Assembly: GCF_020151015.1 (NCBI RefSeq)
Contig: NZ_CP083746.1
Coordinates: 1,951,001-2,015,000, forward strand
Direction of reading: 5' to 3'
DNA length: 64,000 nucleotides
Origin: Pseudomonas sp. p1(2021b)
Lineage (GTDB): Bacteria; Pseudomonadota; Gammaproteobacteria; Pseudomonadales; Pseudomonadaceae
Part shown: positions 33,953 through 42,581 of the stretch, piece after piece
How the letters are laid out: the number at the start of each line of letters is the position of its first letter
Numbering within the stretch: position 1 is the stretch's first letter
Notes under the pieces: model-generated
The model's database searches: none
What the model saw: only the letters and a program-made list of their open reading frames with translations
Told to the model about the DNA's origin: nothing
Position numbers and translations under genes: made by a program

Positions 33953-35026
33953 CTAGCTCAGGCGAGCTTGCAGGCCGGCGATATGGGCCTGCAGGCGTTC
34001 ATGTTCGTCGCGCTCGGCGGTGATGTCCTCGAACACGCTGATCAGGTGCTCGGGCTGGCCGTCGGCGTGACGTTGCAACGAGGTACGGGCACGCACCCAA
34101 ATGTAGCGGCCATCCTTGTGGCGCACGCGTTTTTCCACTTCGTAACGGTCGATTTCGCCCGCCAGCATGCGTTCGAGCAGCACCAGGTTACCGGGCAGGT
34201 CGTCGGGGTGGGTGAGCTGCTGGAAGGTCATGCCATACAGCTCTTGTTCGGTATAGCCCAACAGTTCGCAGAAGCTGCCGTTGACGCGGCTCCAGGTGCC
34301 GTCCGGGTCGATGTAGGCCAGGGCGCCCCAGGCCAGTTCGAAGATGGTGCGAAAACGCTCCTCGCTCTGGCGCAGCTCCGCCTCGGCCACCTTGCGTTCG
34401 GTGACGTCCATGCTGATACCGACCATCTTCACCGAACGCCCGGCGCTGTCCTGCAGCACCGTGGCGCGCGAGGCGATCCAGCGCTGGCTGCCGTCGGGGC
34501 GGGTGATGCGGAAATCACATTCGCAGCGGGTGCCGCTGGCCACGGCGCGGGTGTACATGGCGTGCATCTGCATGGCGTCTTCGGGGGCTACGTGCACCCA
34601 GAAGTCCTCGTTGTGCCGCACCGGCCAGCCGTACACGTCTTCGACGTTGGGTGAATAGGTCACCTCGTCGCTGACCAGGTTCCATTCCCAGGTGACGATG
34701 CGCGCACCTTCCTGGGCCAGCTTCATGCGCATTTCGCTTTCCATGATCTCAGCGGTGTAGCGCCGACGCAGGTCGGTCATCGGCAGCTCGACCACTTCGG
34801 CATGCTGCACGCTTTGCAGGGCCTCTTCGCCATAGCGCAGCCAGATCCAATTGACCTTGAGAAAGTCCGCCAGCTTGCGCAGGTTGTCGTAGTCGATCTC
34901 GCCGCCGCGGGTCCATTTGTGCACGGCCGTGCGCGAGATGCCCAGTGCCGTGCCTACCGCCTGCAGGGTCAGCTTGTGGTGTTCGAGCAGTTCCTTGAGG
35001 CGAAAGGCAAAGCTGTTTTCCGTCAT
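33953..35026 (-). CDS. XRE-type HTH protein with two PAS domains
   Basis: 357 residues from ATG 35026. Residues about 6-62 form an XRE/Cro-type helix-turn-helix (LQAVGTALGISRTAVHKWTR). A PAS-PAC unit covers about 100-218 (VTYSPNVEDVYGWP, ending SMDVTERK) and a second about 225-345 (GYTEQELYGMTFQQLTHPDD). There is no kinase, GGDEF or output enzyme, so it looks like a one-component sensor that binds DNA directly. This HTH-PAS-PAS combination is uncommon. It may regulate the lipid-type enzyme cluster just upstream, which is inference. Confidence 0.88.
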   Translation of the reverse strand: MTENSFAFRLKELLEHHKLTLQAVGTALGISRTAVHKWTRGGEIDYDNLRKLADFLKVNWIWLRYGEEALQSVQHAEVVELPMTDLRRRYTAEIMESEMRMKLAQEGARIVTWEWNLVSDEVTYSPNVEDVYGWPVRHNEDFWVHVAPEDAMQMHAMYTRAVASGTRCECDFRITRPDGSQRWIASRATVLQDSAGRSVKMVGISMDVTERKVAEAELRQSEERFRTIFELAWGALAYIDPDGTWSRVNGSFCELLGYTEQELYGMTFQQLTHPDDLPGNLVLLERMLAGEIDRYEVEKRVRHKDGRYIWVRARTSLQRHADGQPEHLISVFEDITAERDEHERLQAHIAGLQARLS

Positions 35027-35141
35027 GGTCAGGATCCTGGGCTTGGGCCGAAGCCGGCAGTATACCTGAGCTGTAAACTTCAGGTTGACGGGTTGCGTCA
35101 ACCTTTTTGTGCAGTTCCATGAGAACGGGCAAGCAGTACGG

Positions 35142-35909
35142 TCAGGACAGGTAGCCGCCGTCGACATTGAGCGCGGTGCCGGTGGTATAGCTGGACGCCT
35201 CGCTGGCCAGGTACAGCACCGCGCCGGCCATCTCGTTGGGGTTGGCCACGCGCTTGAGCGGGATGTGCTGCAGGGCGGCGTTGAGAATGGCGTCGTTCTT
35301 GACCAGGGCCGAGGCGAACTTGGTGTCGGTCAGCCCCGGCAGCAGGGCGTTGCAGCGGATACCGAACTGCGCGCATTCCTTGGCGAACACCTTGGTCATG
35401 TTGATCACCGCGGCCTTGGTCATCGAGTAGATGCCCTGGAACAGCCCCGGTGAGACCCCATTGATCGAGGCCACGTTGATGATGCTGCCGCCACCGTGCT
35501 CGCGCATCAGCTTGCCGGCTTCCACCGACATGAAGAAGTAGCCGCGGATATTCACGTCCACGGTCTTCTGGAAGGCGCCCAGGTCAGTGTCCAGCACATT
35601 GCAGAACTGCGGGTTGGTGGCGGCGTTGTTGACCAGAATGTCCAGGCGACCGAACTGCTCGCGGATACCGGCGAACACCTGCTGGATCTGCTCCATCTCG
35701 CCGATGTGGCATGCCACGGCGCTGGCCTTGCCGCCTGCGGCGACGATGGCATCGGCTACGTGCTGGCAGCCTTCGAGCCTGCGGCTGGAGACGATCACGT
35801 GGGCGCCTTGCTGGGCCAGCAGGTGGGCGATGGCTTCGCCGATACCGCGGCTGGCGCCGGAGACGAAGGCGATCTTGCCGTCGAGGTCGAACAGGGTGGT
35901 CTTGGACAT
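35142..35909 (-). CDS. Short-chain dehydrogenase/reductase
   Basis: 255-residue classical SDR: GASRGIG cofactor loop (about 18-24), NNAA motif, serine region INVASINGVS and catalytic YSMTK. The C-terminal DGGYLS is typical. It is 16 bp downstream of the phosphotransferase gene on the same strand, so the two are co-transcribed. The context of acyl-CoA/lipid-type partners suggests a fatty or isoprenoid alcohol substrate, not proven. Confidence 0.92.
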   Translation of the reverse strand: MSKTTLFDLDGKIAFVSGASRGIGEAIAHLLAQQGAHVIVSSRRLEGCQHVADAIVAAGGKASAVACHIGEMEQIQQVFAGIREQFGRLDILVNNAATNPQFCNVLDTDLGAFQKTVDVNIRGYFFMSVEAGKLMREHGGGSIINVASINGVSPGLFQGIYSMTKAAVINMTKVFAKECAQFGIRCNALLPGLTDTKFASALVKNDAILNAALQHIPLKRVANPNEMAGAVLYLASEASSYTTGTALNVDGGYLS

Positions 35910-35925
35910 GCCGTTTTCCTTGTTG

Positions 35926-36993
35926 TCAGAGTGAGGACTTGCCGATCACCTGCAGGGCCATCTGCTCCAGCAGCCGGTTCATGTGGATGAACTGGGCGAA
36001 GCGCTTGTCCTGGGTCTGGCCGTGGTGGAAGCGGTAGTAGATCTGCTGGACGATGCCGGCCAGGCGGAACAGGCCATAGCAATAGTAGTAATCGAAGTTG
36101 TCCAGGCGGATGCCGGCGCGCTCGGCGTAGTAATCGACGAACTGGCGGCGGGTCAGCATGCCCGGGGCATTGCTCGGCTGGCGGCGCATCAGCTGTACCG
36201 GTGGTGGGTCATTGGCCTCGATCCAGTAGGCCAGGCTGTTGCCCAGGTCCATCAGCGGGTCGCCGAGGGTGGTCATTTCCCAGTCCAGCACGCCGATGAT
36301 GCGCATCGGGTTGTCGGCATCGAGGATCACGTTGTCGAAGCGGTAGTCGTTGTGCACGATGCCCGGGCGCGGGTGGTCGGCGGGCATCTTGTCGCGCAGC
36401 CAGGCGATCACCTGTTCCCAGTGCGGTGCGTCCGGTGTCAGGGCTTTTTCGTAGCGGCTGGTCCAGCCCTCCACCTGGCGCTGCACGTAGCCTTCGGGCT
36501 TGCCCAGGTCGGCCAGGCCACAGGCCTTGTAGTCGACCTGATGCAGCTCCACCAGGCGGTCGATGAAGCTCTTGCACAGGGCCTCGGTGCGACGGGCGTC
36601 CAGGCCCAGGGACGGTGGAATGTCCGAGCGCAGGATGATGCCCTTGACGCGTTCCATGACGTAGAACTCGCTGCCGATCAGCGATTCGTCGGTGCAATGC
36701 ACGTAGGCCTTGGGGCAGTAGGGGAAGCCGCTGTTGAGCTGGTTGAGGATACGGAACTCGCGGCCCATGTCATGGGCGGTCTTGGCCTTGTGGCCGAACG
36801 GCGGCCGGCGTAGCACGAACTCCTGTTCCGGGTAGGCGACCAGGTAGGTGAGGTTCGACGCACCGCCTGGGAACTGGCTGATGATCGGGGTTCCGCTCAG
36901 CCCAGGCACATGGGCCTTGAGGTAAGGGTCGATGACGGCCGCGTCGAGTTCTTCGCCGGGACGTACCTGGGTGGACTGGTCGGTGAGCGTCAT
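35926..36993 (-). CDS. Aminoglycoside-phosphotransferase-like kinase (acyl-CoA dehydrogenase-associated type)
   Basis: 355 residues with the APH/choline-kinase fold: catalytic loop HNDYRFDNVILD (H-x-D-x4-N) and the metal-binding segment GVLDWEMTTLGDPLMDLG. The N-terminus (GGASNLTYLV) matches the 'phosphotransferase family' seen next to acyl-CoA dehydrogenases and in ACAD10/11. These are thought to phosphorylate hydroxy-acyl groups, as in 4-hydroxy fatty acid breakdown. No acyl-CoA dehydrogenase gene lies in this window, so that role is inferred. Confidence 0.9.
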   Translation of the reverse strand: MTLTDQSTQVRPGEELDAAVIDPYLKAHVPGLSGTPIISQFPGGASNLTYLVAYPEQEFVLRRPPFGHKAKTAHDMGREFRILNQLNSGFPYCPKAYVHCTDESLIGSEFYVMERVKGIILRSDIPPSLGLDARRTEALCKSFIDRLVELHQVDYKACGLADLGKPEGYVQRQVEGWTSRYEKALTPDAPHWEQVIAWLRDKMPADHPRPGIVHNDYRFDNVILDADNPMRIIGVLDWEMTTLGDPLMDLGNSLAYWIEANDPPPVQLMRRQPSNAPGMLTRRQFVDYYAERAGIRLDNFDYYYCYGLFRLAGIVQQIYYRFHHGQTQDKRFAQFIHMNRLLEQMALQVIGKSSL

Positions 36994-37139
36994 GCGTTTA
37001 CCTTATTATCGAGCGCGAGGATTATTGGCTAATCTAATTTCCGTAGGCCCTTGGTACAAGCGTGCCAGCGACTCGATAGATGCCGGTGTTGGCACGCGAT
37101 CAGTGGGCCTGATGAACGCTTGGCTTCAGGCAGCGGGGC

Positions 37140-37170
37140 AAAAAAAAACCGAAGCCCATCGGCTCCGGTT
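37140..37170 (-). terminator. Intrinsic terminator after the SCP2 gene
   Basis: AACCGAAGCC (37147-37156) pairs with GGCTCCGGTT (37161-37170) with few mismatches; on the minus strand it is followed by eight T residues. Confidence 0.75.
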
Positions 37171-37197
37171 CTTTTCATCGGCGAGTGCCCATGCCAC

Positions 37198-37515
37198 TCA
37201 GGCCGGGAACAGCTCGCTGAGCTTCATCGACAGCATCATGTCGCCTTCGACGCGCAGCTTGCCGCTCATGAAAGCCTGCATGCCATCGGTATCTCCGCTG
37301 ACGATGCCCTTGAGGGTTTCGCTGTCCATGACCAGGGTGCAGTTGGCGTCCGGGTTTTCGCCTTCCTGCAGGTCGCAGGTGCCATCCTTGACGATCAGGG
37401 CGTAGTGCTTGTCTTCATCGGTGATGTTGAAACCGAACACCAGGTCCAGGCCGGCGGCAGCGGATGGGTTGAACTTCTCTTGCATCTTCTTGACGGCATC
37501 AGCTACGGAGGTCAT
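37198..37515 (-). CDS. SCP2 sterol-carrier-like lipid-binding protein
   Basis: 105 residues matching the whole SCP-2 domain (AAAGLDLVFGFNITDED, then GDTDGMQAFMSGKLRVEGDM, ending LSELFPA). The fold binds fatty acids, acyl-CoAs or other lipids in the cytosol. It is 54 bp downstream of the histidine-phosphatase gene and ends in a terminator. The surrounding SDR and phosphotransferase support a lipid-processing module. Confidence 0.92.
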   Translation of the reverse strand: MTSVADAVKKMQEKFNPSAAAGLDLVFGFNITDEDKHYALIVKDGTCDLQEGENPDANCTLVMDSETLKGIVSGDTDGMQAFMSGKLRVEGDMMLSMKLSELFPA

Positions 37516-37569
37516 GGCGCATTCCTTATAGAGTGATATTCACGTCCCCACGGGGACAACAGGCCGGGC

Positions 37570-38280
37570 TCATCGGTAGGTGACGAGCTCCGGCGTCCTC
37601 AACAGCTGCACATGGGCTTGGCTGTTGAAGGAAGCCAGTACCACGTCGCGGCCACGGAACTTCAAGTGGCTGAGCGACGTGTTGATGATCTGCCAGTTCA
37701 GCGCGAAGGCTTGGCTGGGGGTAATACGGGTAACCAGGTGGAGCAGGGCGGCGATGGTGCCGCCGGAGGTGAAGATGGCGATGTTGTCGCCGCTGTTGGC
37801 ACCTTCGAGCACCCGCTCGAGGCCAGCCCCGACCCGGGCGGTGAACGCCTGCCAGGTCTCCAGGCCGTCGTTTTCATGCTCGCCGTCGTGCCAGCGTTGC
37901 ACCATCAGGGCGAACAGGCGCTGGAACTCGCTGCGGTTGCTGGCGGCGTTGCGCAGGATATGCAGCGCTTCGGGCTCCTGCGGCAGCAGGCCGGGGAGCA
38001 GGGCGCGGATCATGCCGTCGGCGTCGAACTCGTTGAACGCGGCGTCGGTCTCAAGGGCGGGCGTGCGGCAGCCCTGGGCCTGCATGGCCTGAAGGGCCAG
38101 GCGTGCGGTGTCCTGCTGGCGGCGCAGGTCGCCGGCCAGGCAACGATCCAGGCGCAGCCCGAGCTGGGCCAGGTGCTCGCCCAGTGCGTGGCTCTGGCGT
38201 GCGCCCAGGGGCGAGAGGACATCGTAGTCGTCGGCGCCGAAGGAGGCTTGGCCATGTCGGATCAGGTAGATGTTGCCCAC
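37570..38280 (-). CDS. Histidine phosphatase family protein
   Basis: 236 residues with the phosphohistidine motif LIRHGQASFG (about 5-14) and the second catalytic histidine region (FTSGGTIAALLH). The fold includes phosphoglycerate mutases and broad phosphatases, so the substrate is open; a dephosphorylation step paired with the phosphotransferase downstream is a reasonable guess. Confidence 0.9.
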   Translation of the reverse strand: MGNIYLIRHGQASFGADDYDVLSPLGARQSHALGEHLAQLGLRLDRCLAGDLRRQQDTARLALQAMQAQGCRTPALETDAAFNEFDADGMIRALLPGLLPQEPEALHILRNAASNRSEFQRLFALMVQRWHDGEHENDGLETWQAFTARVGAGLERVLEGANSGDNIAIFTSGGTIAALLHLVTRITPSQAFALNWQIINTSLSHLKFRGRDVVLASFNSQAHVQLLRTPELVTYR

Positions 38281-38476
38281 GTAGAGGTCCGGCCGATTGG
38301 AGTTGCTGCGAGGTTAGGATGCGACAGACAGGCTGTCAACGAAAAAACATACAAGCGTTTGAAAAGGTCGTTTGAACTGTGTTGCCAGCGTTTTCCCCGG
38401 CTGGCAGCGCCCCAAGCGCACCGGTATGCTTGCAACAGTTTCGCGCCCTGAGGCGCTGGTCTATCAAGGAGTCAAT

Positions 38477-39502
38477 GTGGAGTTTCTTGCCGAATACGCA
38501 AGCTTTCTCGCCAAAACCGCCACCCTGGTGATCGCCATCCTGGTGGTCCTGTCGGCTATCGCCGGCCTGCGGGGCAAGGGGCGGCGCAAGTCGGGCGGGC
38601 AGTTGCAGGTCACCCGCCTTAATGAGTTCTACAAGGATTTGCGCGAACGCCTGGAATCGGGCCTGTTCGACAAAGCCCAGCTCAAAGCCCTGCGCAAGCA
38701 GCAGGCCAAGGCGGAAAAACAGCAGAAGAAGGGCAAGGCCAAGGCCGAGGAAAAAGGCCGAGTGTTCGTCCTCGATTTCGACGGCGACATCAAAGCCTCG
38801 GCCACCGAGAGCCTGCGCAACGAGATCACCGCACTGCTGACCCTGGCCACCCCGCGTGACGAAGTGGTGCTGCGCCTGGAAAGCGGCGGCGGCCTGGTGC
38901 ACAGCTACGGCCTGGCGGCCTCACAACTGGCGCGTATCCGCCAGGCCGGCATTCCGTTGACCGTATGCATCGACAAGGTAGCCGCCAGCGGCGGCTACAT
39001 GATGGCCTGCATCGGCGAAAAGATTGTCAGCGCCCCATTCGCCGTGCTCGGCTCGATCGGCGTGGTCGCCCAGTTGCCCAACGTCAATCGCCTGCTGAAA
39101 AAGCACGACATCGACTTCGAGGTACTCACCGCCGGTGAATACAAGCGCACCCTGACCGTGTTCGGCGAGAACACCGAGAAGGGCCGGGAGAAGTTCCAGG
39201 AAGACCTGGACATCACCCACCAGCTGTTCAAGGACTTCGTCTCCCGCTATCGCCCGCAGCTGCACATCGATGAAGTGGCCACCGGCGAAGTCTGGCTCGG
39301 CGTCGCCGCGCTGAACCGCAAGCTGGTCGACGAGCTGCGTACCAGCGACGAATACCTCAGCGACCGCGCCCGCGAAGCCAACCTGTTCCACCTGCACTAC
39401 GCCGAACGCAAGAGCCTGCAGGAGCGCATCGGCATGGCCGCCAGCGGCACCGTCGAGAACACCTTGGTGGGGCTGTGGAGCAAACTCGGTCGCCTGCGCT
39501 AA
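38477..39502 (+). CDS. sohB: SohB-like signal-peptide-peptidase-type serine protease
   Basis: 341 residues from GTG 38477, where AAGGAG lies upstream; the ATG two bases earlier is out of frame. One membrane segment at about 13-30, a Lys-rich linker (about 75-95), then the S49 protease domain. The catalytic serine is in DKVAASGGYMMACIG and the lysine in TAGEYKRT. SohB is a periplasm-facing inner-membrane protease. It is divergent from the histidine phosphatase gene. Confidence 0.93.
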   Translation: MEFLAEYASFLAKTATLVIAILVVLSAIAGLRGKGRRKSGGQLQVTRLNEFYKDLRERLESGLFDKAQLKALRKQQAKAEKQQKKGKAKAEEKGRVFVLDFDGDIKASATESLRNEITALLTLATPRDEVVLRLESGGGLVHSYGLAASQLARIRQAGIPLTVCIDKVAASGGYMMACIGEKIVSAPFAVLGSIGVVAQLPNVNRLLKKHDIDFEVLTAGEYKRTLTVFGENTEKGREKFQEDLDITHQLFKDFVSRYRPQLHIDEVATGEVWLGVAALNRKLVDELRTSDEYLSDRAREANLFHLHYAERKSLQERIGMAASGTVENTLVGLWSKLGRLR

Positions 39503-39540
39503 CACCTTGAGCCCCTTGAAGATTTTTTATGATCAGGGGG

Positions 39541-39569
39541 TTGCAAGGTCCAAAGAATGTAGACATAAT
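39541..39569 (+). promoter_or_regulatory. Promoter of tRNA-Cys
   Basis: TTGCAA (39541-39546), 17-bp spacer, CATAAT (39564-39569), about 85 bp before the tRNA. Confidence 0.7.
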
Positions 39570-39655
39570 GGCGTCCATCGAAACGCAGCAAGCTTGAAAA
39601 AGTGCTGAAGTTTCAAGGAGATAGCGAAGCGTAAGCTGCTAGATCCGAACTTTGA

Positions 39656-39729
39656 GGCCGAGTAGCAAAGTGGTTATGCTCCGGATTGCAAATCCGTCTA
39701 CGCCGGTTCGATTCCGACCTCGGCCTCCA
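39656..39729 (+). tRNA. tRNA-Cys (anticodon GCA)
   Basis: 74 nt with encoded CCA. Acceptor stem GGCCGAG/CTCGGCC, anticodon loop TTGCAAA, T-arm GGTTCGATTCC. A terminator follows 7 bp downstream, so it is a single-tRNA unit. Confidence 0.97.
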
Positions 39730-39735
39730 CTATTC

Positions 39736-39770
39736 AAAACCCCGTAGATCTAGGTCTACGGGGTTTTTAT
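39736..39770. terminator. Bidirectional terminator between tRNA-Cys and the isochorismatase-like gene
   Basis: AAAACCCCGTAGA and TCTACGGGGTTTT form a 13-bp stem with a 6-base loop, flanked by A and T runs so it can stop transcripts from both sides. Confidence 0.9.
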
Positions 39771-39831
39771 TTGCATTGAAGAAAGCCTCTAATGGCAGTT
39801 GTTCTACAACTCCCAGAGGCTTCAATCTCGT

Positions 39832-40500
39832 TCACTTATATTTATCGAGCTTGGTCTCCGGCCCATTCTTGGCAATCTCCTGCGCCTTGCCATAGCTTTC
39901 GATCAAGCACTTGTACTCAGGGCACACATGCTCTGCCAGGATTTCTGCGAAGCGCGACCCTTCGGCTCTGTTCCATGTGCGCATCAATTCCGCGACGATC
40001 GCAAAGGTATCGGTAGGAATCGCCCCCGCTTGGGTGACGCGGGCAATGGTCGTATCGGTCGCGAGCTTGCTCCAGTTGCCAGAGGCATCGACCACGCAAT
40101 ACGCCTTGTAGCCAGCCTGCACTGCGCTGATGGCGGGAAATGCCATGCACACGCTGGTGAGCGTGCCGGCGATGATGAGGGTCTTGCGCCCCGTCTTCTC
40201 GATTGCTTCTACGAAAGGTGGGTTGTCCCAGGCGTTGATCTGGCCGGTGCGCGGCACATAGACCGCATGCGGCGCGTACTGGTGGACTTCCGGAATCAAT
40301 GGCCCGTTGGGCCCATCCGGCACGGAAGCCGTGGTGATGACCGGAATGTTCAGCAAGGTGGCCGTCTTGGCAATGGCGATCACGTAGTTGCGCAGGTCGG
40401 GAATGGGGACATCGCGAACCGTGTTGAACAGCCCGCTCTGATGGTCGATAAGCAGGATGACAGAGTCATCCGGGTCTAGCATTCCGTTGGTGGAAGCCAT
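39832..40500 (-). CDS. Isochorismatase-family (YcaC-like) hydrolase
   Basis: 222 residues from ATG 40500. The catalytic aspartate is in [10 protein letters not shown] (about 23) and the nucleophile cysteine in [11 protein letters not shown], as in YcaC-type cysteine hydrolases (family members cleave amides or vinyl ethers). The [13 protein letters not shown] block is also YcaC-like. Substrate unknown. It is convergent with tRNA-Cys. Confidence 0.9.
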   Translation of the reverse strand: MASTNGMLDPDDSVILLIDHQSGLFNTVRDVPIPDLRNYVIAIAKTATLLNIPVITTASVPDGPNGPLIPEVHQYAPHAVYVPRTGQINAWDNPPFVEAIEKTGRKTLIIAGTLTSVCMAFPAISAVQAGYKAYCVVDASGNWSKLATDTTIARVTQAGAIPTDTFAIVAELMRTWNRAEGSRFAEILAEHVCPEYKCLIESYGKAQEIAKNGPETKLDKYK

Positions 40501-40702
40501 GCTGACACCTCGCAAGCCTAGGGTTGTGTTTCACCGCCCTCGGGAGGTGAGAGCATCAAAAAAAGTAGACGGGCCCTACCGGTTGCGCAAGCAAGGGCAG
40601 CCGCATAGACCCGTGTGCGCGGGAGCTCGAAAAAAGGCGACTCGACAGGACTGGAAGTGGGAAGGCTATGCTGAGAAGAGGCCCCACCTCAGGAGATTTC
40701 CC

Positions 40703-40870
40703 ATGGCCAAGTGCAAGAAATGCAACGAGGACCTGCAATTCGAGCCAGACGAGCGCAAGGACGGCCAGCAGGTGCAATGCCCGCACTGCAAGTCGCGTTA
40801 CACGACGCGTTGGGTCGCGTCTTTTCCTGGCGCGCCGTTGAGCTACGAGCTGGTTCCATCGCAAGACTGA
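40703..40870 (+). CDS. Small zinc-ribbon protein
   Basis: 55 residues from ATG 40703 with AGGAG upstream. Two CxxC knuckles (CKKC at 4-7 and CPHC near residue 30) in a rubredoxin/zinc-ribbon arrangement (QCPHCKSRY), as in many small Pseudomonas proteins that bind one zinc. Function unknown. Confidence 0.75.
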   Translation: MAKCKKCNEDLQFEPDERKDGQQVQCPHCKSRYTTRWVASFPGAPLSYELVPSQD

Positions 40871-40903
40871 CCAGGCTGTCGCAACCCGCCAGGGCCGAGC
40901 CGG

Positions 40904-41305
40904 TCATGCGGCAGGCTGCCGGGCTGAGGCCAGCAACTCGCTCTGGGCGTTCTTCAGTTCGCGGGTACGTTCATCGACCCGTTGCTTGAGCACATCGCTG
41001 GCGTTCTGCAGCGCGGTATTGGCCTGGTTGATCTCGCTGAAACTGCGGATCAGGCGAATGGCCAGGACCACCAGGGAGCACCTCAGCAGCACGGAAAACA
41101 ACAGCATGTAGAAGTGCTATTACTTGTTGGTTTTCTCACGCAGTTGCTGGTCCTGTTCGAGCATCGTGGTGATGGCGTCCAGGCGCTCGGCCACCGGAAC
41201 GGCCTCGATCGCTTCAAGTAATTGGTTGACGACTGGTTGCTTACGCCAGATCAAGGCGACGTGGTTGCTCAGAATGTCGACCGGCGTTCGAAAGTCATCC
41301 GGCAT
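40904..41305 (-). pseudogene. Histidine-kinase fragment broken by two consecutive stop codons
   Basis: One continuous frame interrupted by TAA TAG at 41122-41117. Before the stops: FRTPVDILSNHVALIWRKQP and TTMLEQDQQLREKTN, a sensor linker. After the stops: FSVLLRCSLVVLAIRLIRSF (membrane helix) and NTALQNASDVLKQRVDERTR, then ELKNAQSELLASARQ. In intact Pseudomonas kinases this last motif runs straight into AGMAEIATNVLHNVGN (the H-box). Here the sequence ends right before it, so the kinase domain is lost too. The frame upstream of 41305 stays open for about 40 more bases and may belong to the same gene. Confidence 0.75.
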
Positions 41306-41455
41306 GTTTTCGTGAGGATCTCGCCGCAGGAAGGTGAGCGTACGCCGGCGAACGATAGCCCATGACCCAGGGGCGCAATGCGCCCCGTCGCGGTCATGTC
41401 AAGGAGATAGGGTCAGTAGCCTGCGACTCTCATCCAGCTCACGGAAACGGTTCGT

Positions 41456-41755
41456 TCATCGCTGGCAGTTGAATGCCAATGCCTTGATCTCGCCCTCTTC
41501 ATCGACAGATTTCACGCCCATGCTGTCGGCACCAAGCTCGCCCGCCCTGTTGAATGCCAGGTTGATGGCATCGTCGGCGGAGCTGCCCTGCAGGGTGAAG
41601 GTGTCGACCAGGTCGCAGGCGTTGACCGACGAGGCGGTCACCAGGTTTACCTGTTGGCCTTTTTCGGTCAGCTGGGTGGTGCAGCCTGGGAGCAGGGCGG
41701 TTACCAGCATCAAGGCTGCCGCGAGGTGTGTGGAGTGGGCCTGATGAAGGGGCAT
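41456..41755 (-). CDS. DUF4156-like small lipoprotein
   Basis: 99 residues. Lipobox LLPGC at about 21-25, followed by a short mature domain (NLVTASSVNACDLVDTFTLQ, ending KALAFNC) that matches DUF4156. Two mature cysteines could pair. Function unknown; outer-membrane attachment is expected from the lipobox. Confidence 0.75.
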   Translation of the reverse strand: MPLHQAHSTHLAAALMLVTALLPGCTTQLTEKGQQVNLVTASSVNACDLVDTFTLQGSSADDAINLAFNRAGELGADSMGVKSVDEEGEIKALAFNCQR

Positions 41756-41837
41756 CGTTGGGCATCCGTGGCGTGTGGAACGGGAGCTTCATCATCACCG
41801 ATTCGGGAGCGGGTGTCTTGTATTGCTGTACCGGCCC

Positions 41838-41868
41838 AATCGCCGGCAAGCCGGCTCCCACCCGTTTG
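41838..41868. repeat. Single REP half-element
   Basis: CGCCGGCAAGCCGGCTCCCACC is the core/arm of a P. putida REP next to the paired copy at 41878. Confidence 0.6.
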
Positions 41869-41877
41869 CGCCGTCCT

Positions 41878-41972
41878 TGTGGGAGCGGGCTTGTCCCGCG
41901 ATTAGGTCGGCCCTGGCATCACCGATAGGTGGCAGGGCTACGCCCTTGATCGCGGGACAAGCCCGCTCCCAC
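41878..41972. repeat. Paired REP element (BIME-like)
   Basis: GTGGGAGCGGGCTTGTCCCG near 41879 and its inverse (CGGGACAAGCCCGCTCCCAC) ending near 41972, about 45 bp apart; same family as 25660 and 54060. Confidence 0.9.
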
Positions 41973-41990
41973 CAGAGGTTCCTGTTCGGT

Positions 41991-42581
41991 TCAGAGCTTG
42001 GAGACGTCCGGCTGTACAGCTTCGACGGGCGTCTCTTCGGTGGTGGCCATCTGCGTGGGCAGGTTGGACACGGTCACCGCGTACTTGCCTAGGTCCTGCT
42101 CCTGGCGCTGGAAGTTGATCGCCACCTTTTCGCCTTTCCAGGACATGACTTCGGTCAGGTAGGAAGCGCCAGAGCTCATCTTGATCCAACGGCTGTTTTG
42201 CTCGGCCGGTTCGCCGAACTGCTCGGTGAGCATGTCGGTGACCAGGTAGAGGCTGTTGGCATTGCCGCTGAAGACCAGCTCGCTCACCTGTCCGCCCGCC
42301 AGGGTCGCCACCAGGCTGTAGCCAGGGGAAATGGGCAGGTAGGGCAGGCCGCGGATTTCGAAACGATCCGGGTCGGAGGTGGCGACGCGGCAGGGTTCGG
42401 TTGGCCTGGTCTCATCGGTAGGGCATTCGGCAACTTGCTTGAGGAAGTCGCCTTGCAGGTCGATACCCAGGAACGAACTCGGTTCCTGGCTCCAGACGCG
42501 GTTGGCCTGGCCTGGGCCTGCCCAGGCAGGAAGGGCGACGAGCAGGCTCGCCGAAACAGCCAAAAGGGAGAGAGGCCTCAT
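41991..42581 (-). CDS. Periplasmic hypothetical protein
   Basis: 196 residues from ATG 42581 (signal peptide about 1-21, ending PAWA). The mature part has two cysteines (VAECPTDETRPTEPCR) and a mixed alpha/beta pattern with no recognised domain (FEIRGLPYLPISPGYSLVA; LTEVMSWKGEKVAINFQRQE). Function unknown. Confidence 0.75.
   Translation of the reverse strand: MRPLSLLAVSASLLVALPAWAGPGQANRVWSQEPSSFLGIDLQGDFLKQVAECPTDETRPTEPCRVATSDPDRFEIRGLPYLPISPGYSLVATLAGGQVSELVFSGNANSLYLVTDMLTEQFGEPAEQNSRWIKMSSGASYLTEVMSWKGEKVAINFQRQEQDLGKYAVTVSNLPTQMATTEETPVEAVQPDVSKL

Noticed and set aside
41878-41972. CRISPR or attachment-site interpretation of REP pairs
   Set aside because: The same inverted palindrome recurs at 25.7 and 54.1 kb in intergenic positions, as REP elements do; there are no spacers or cas genes.
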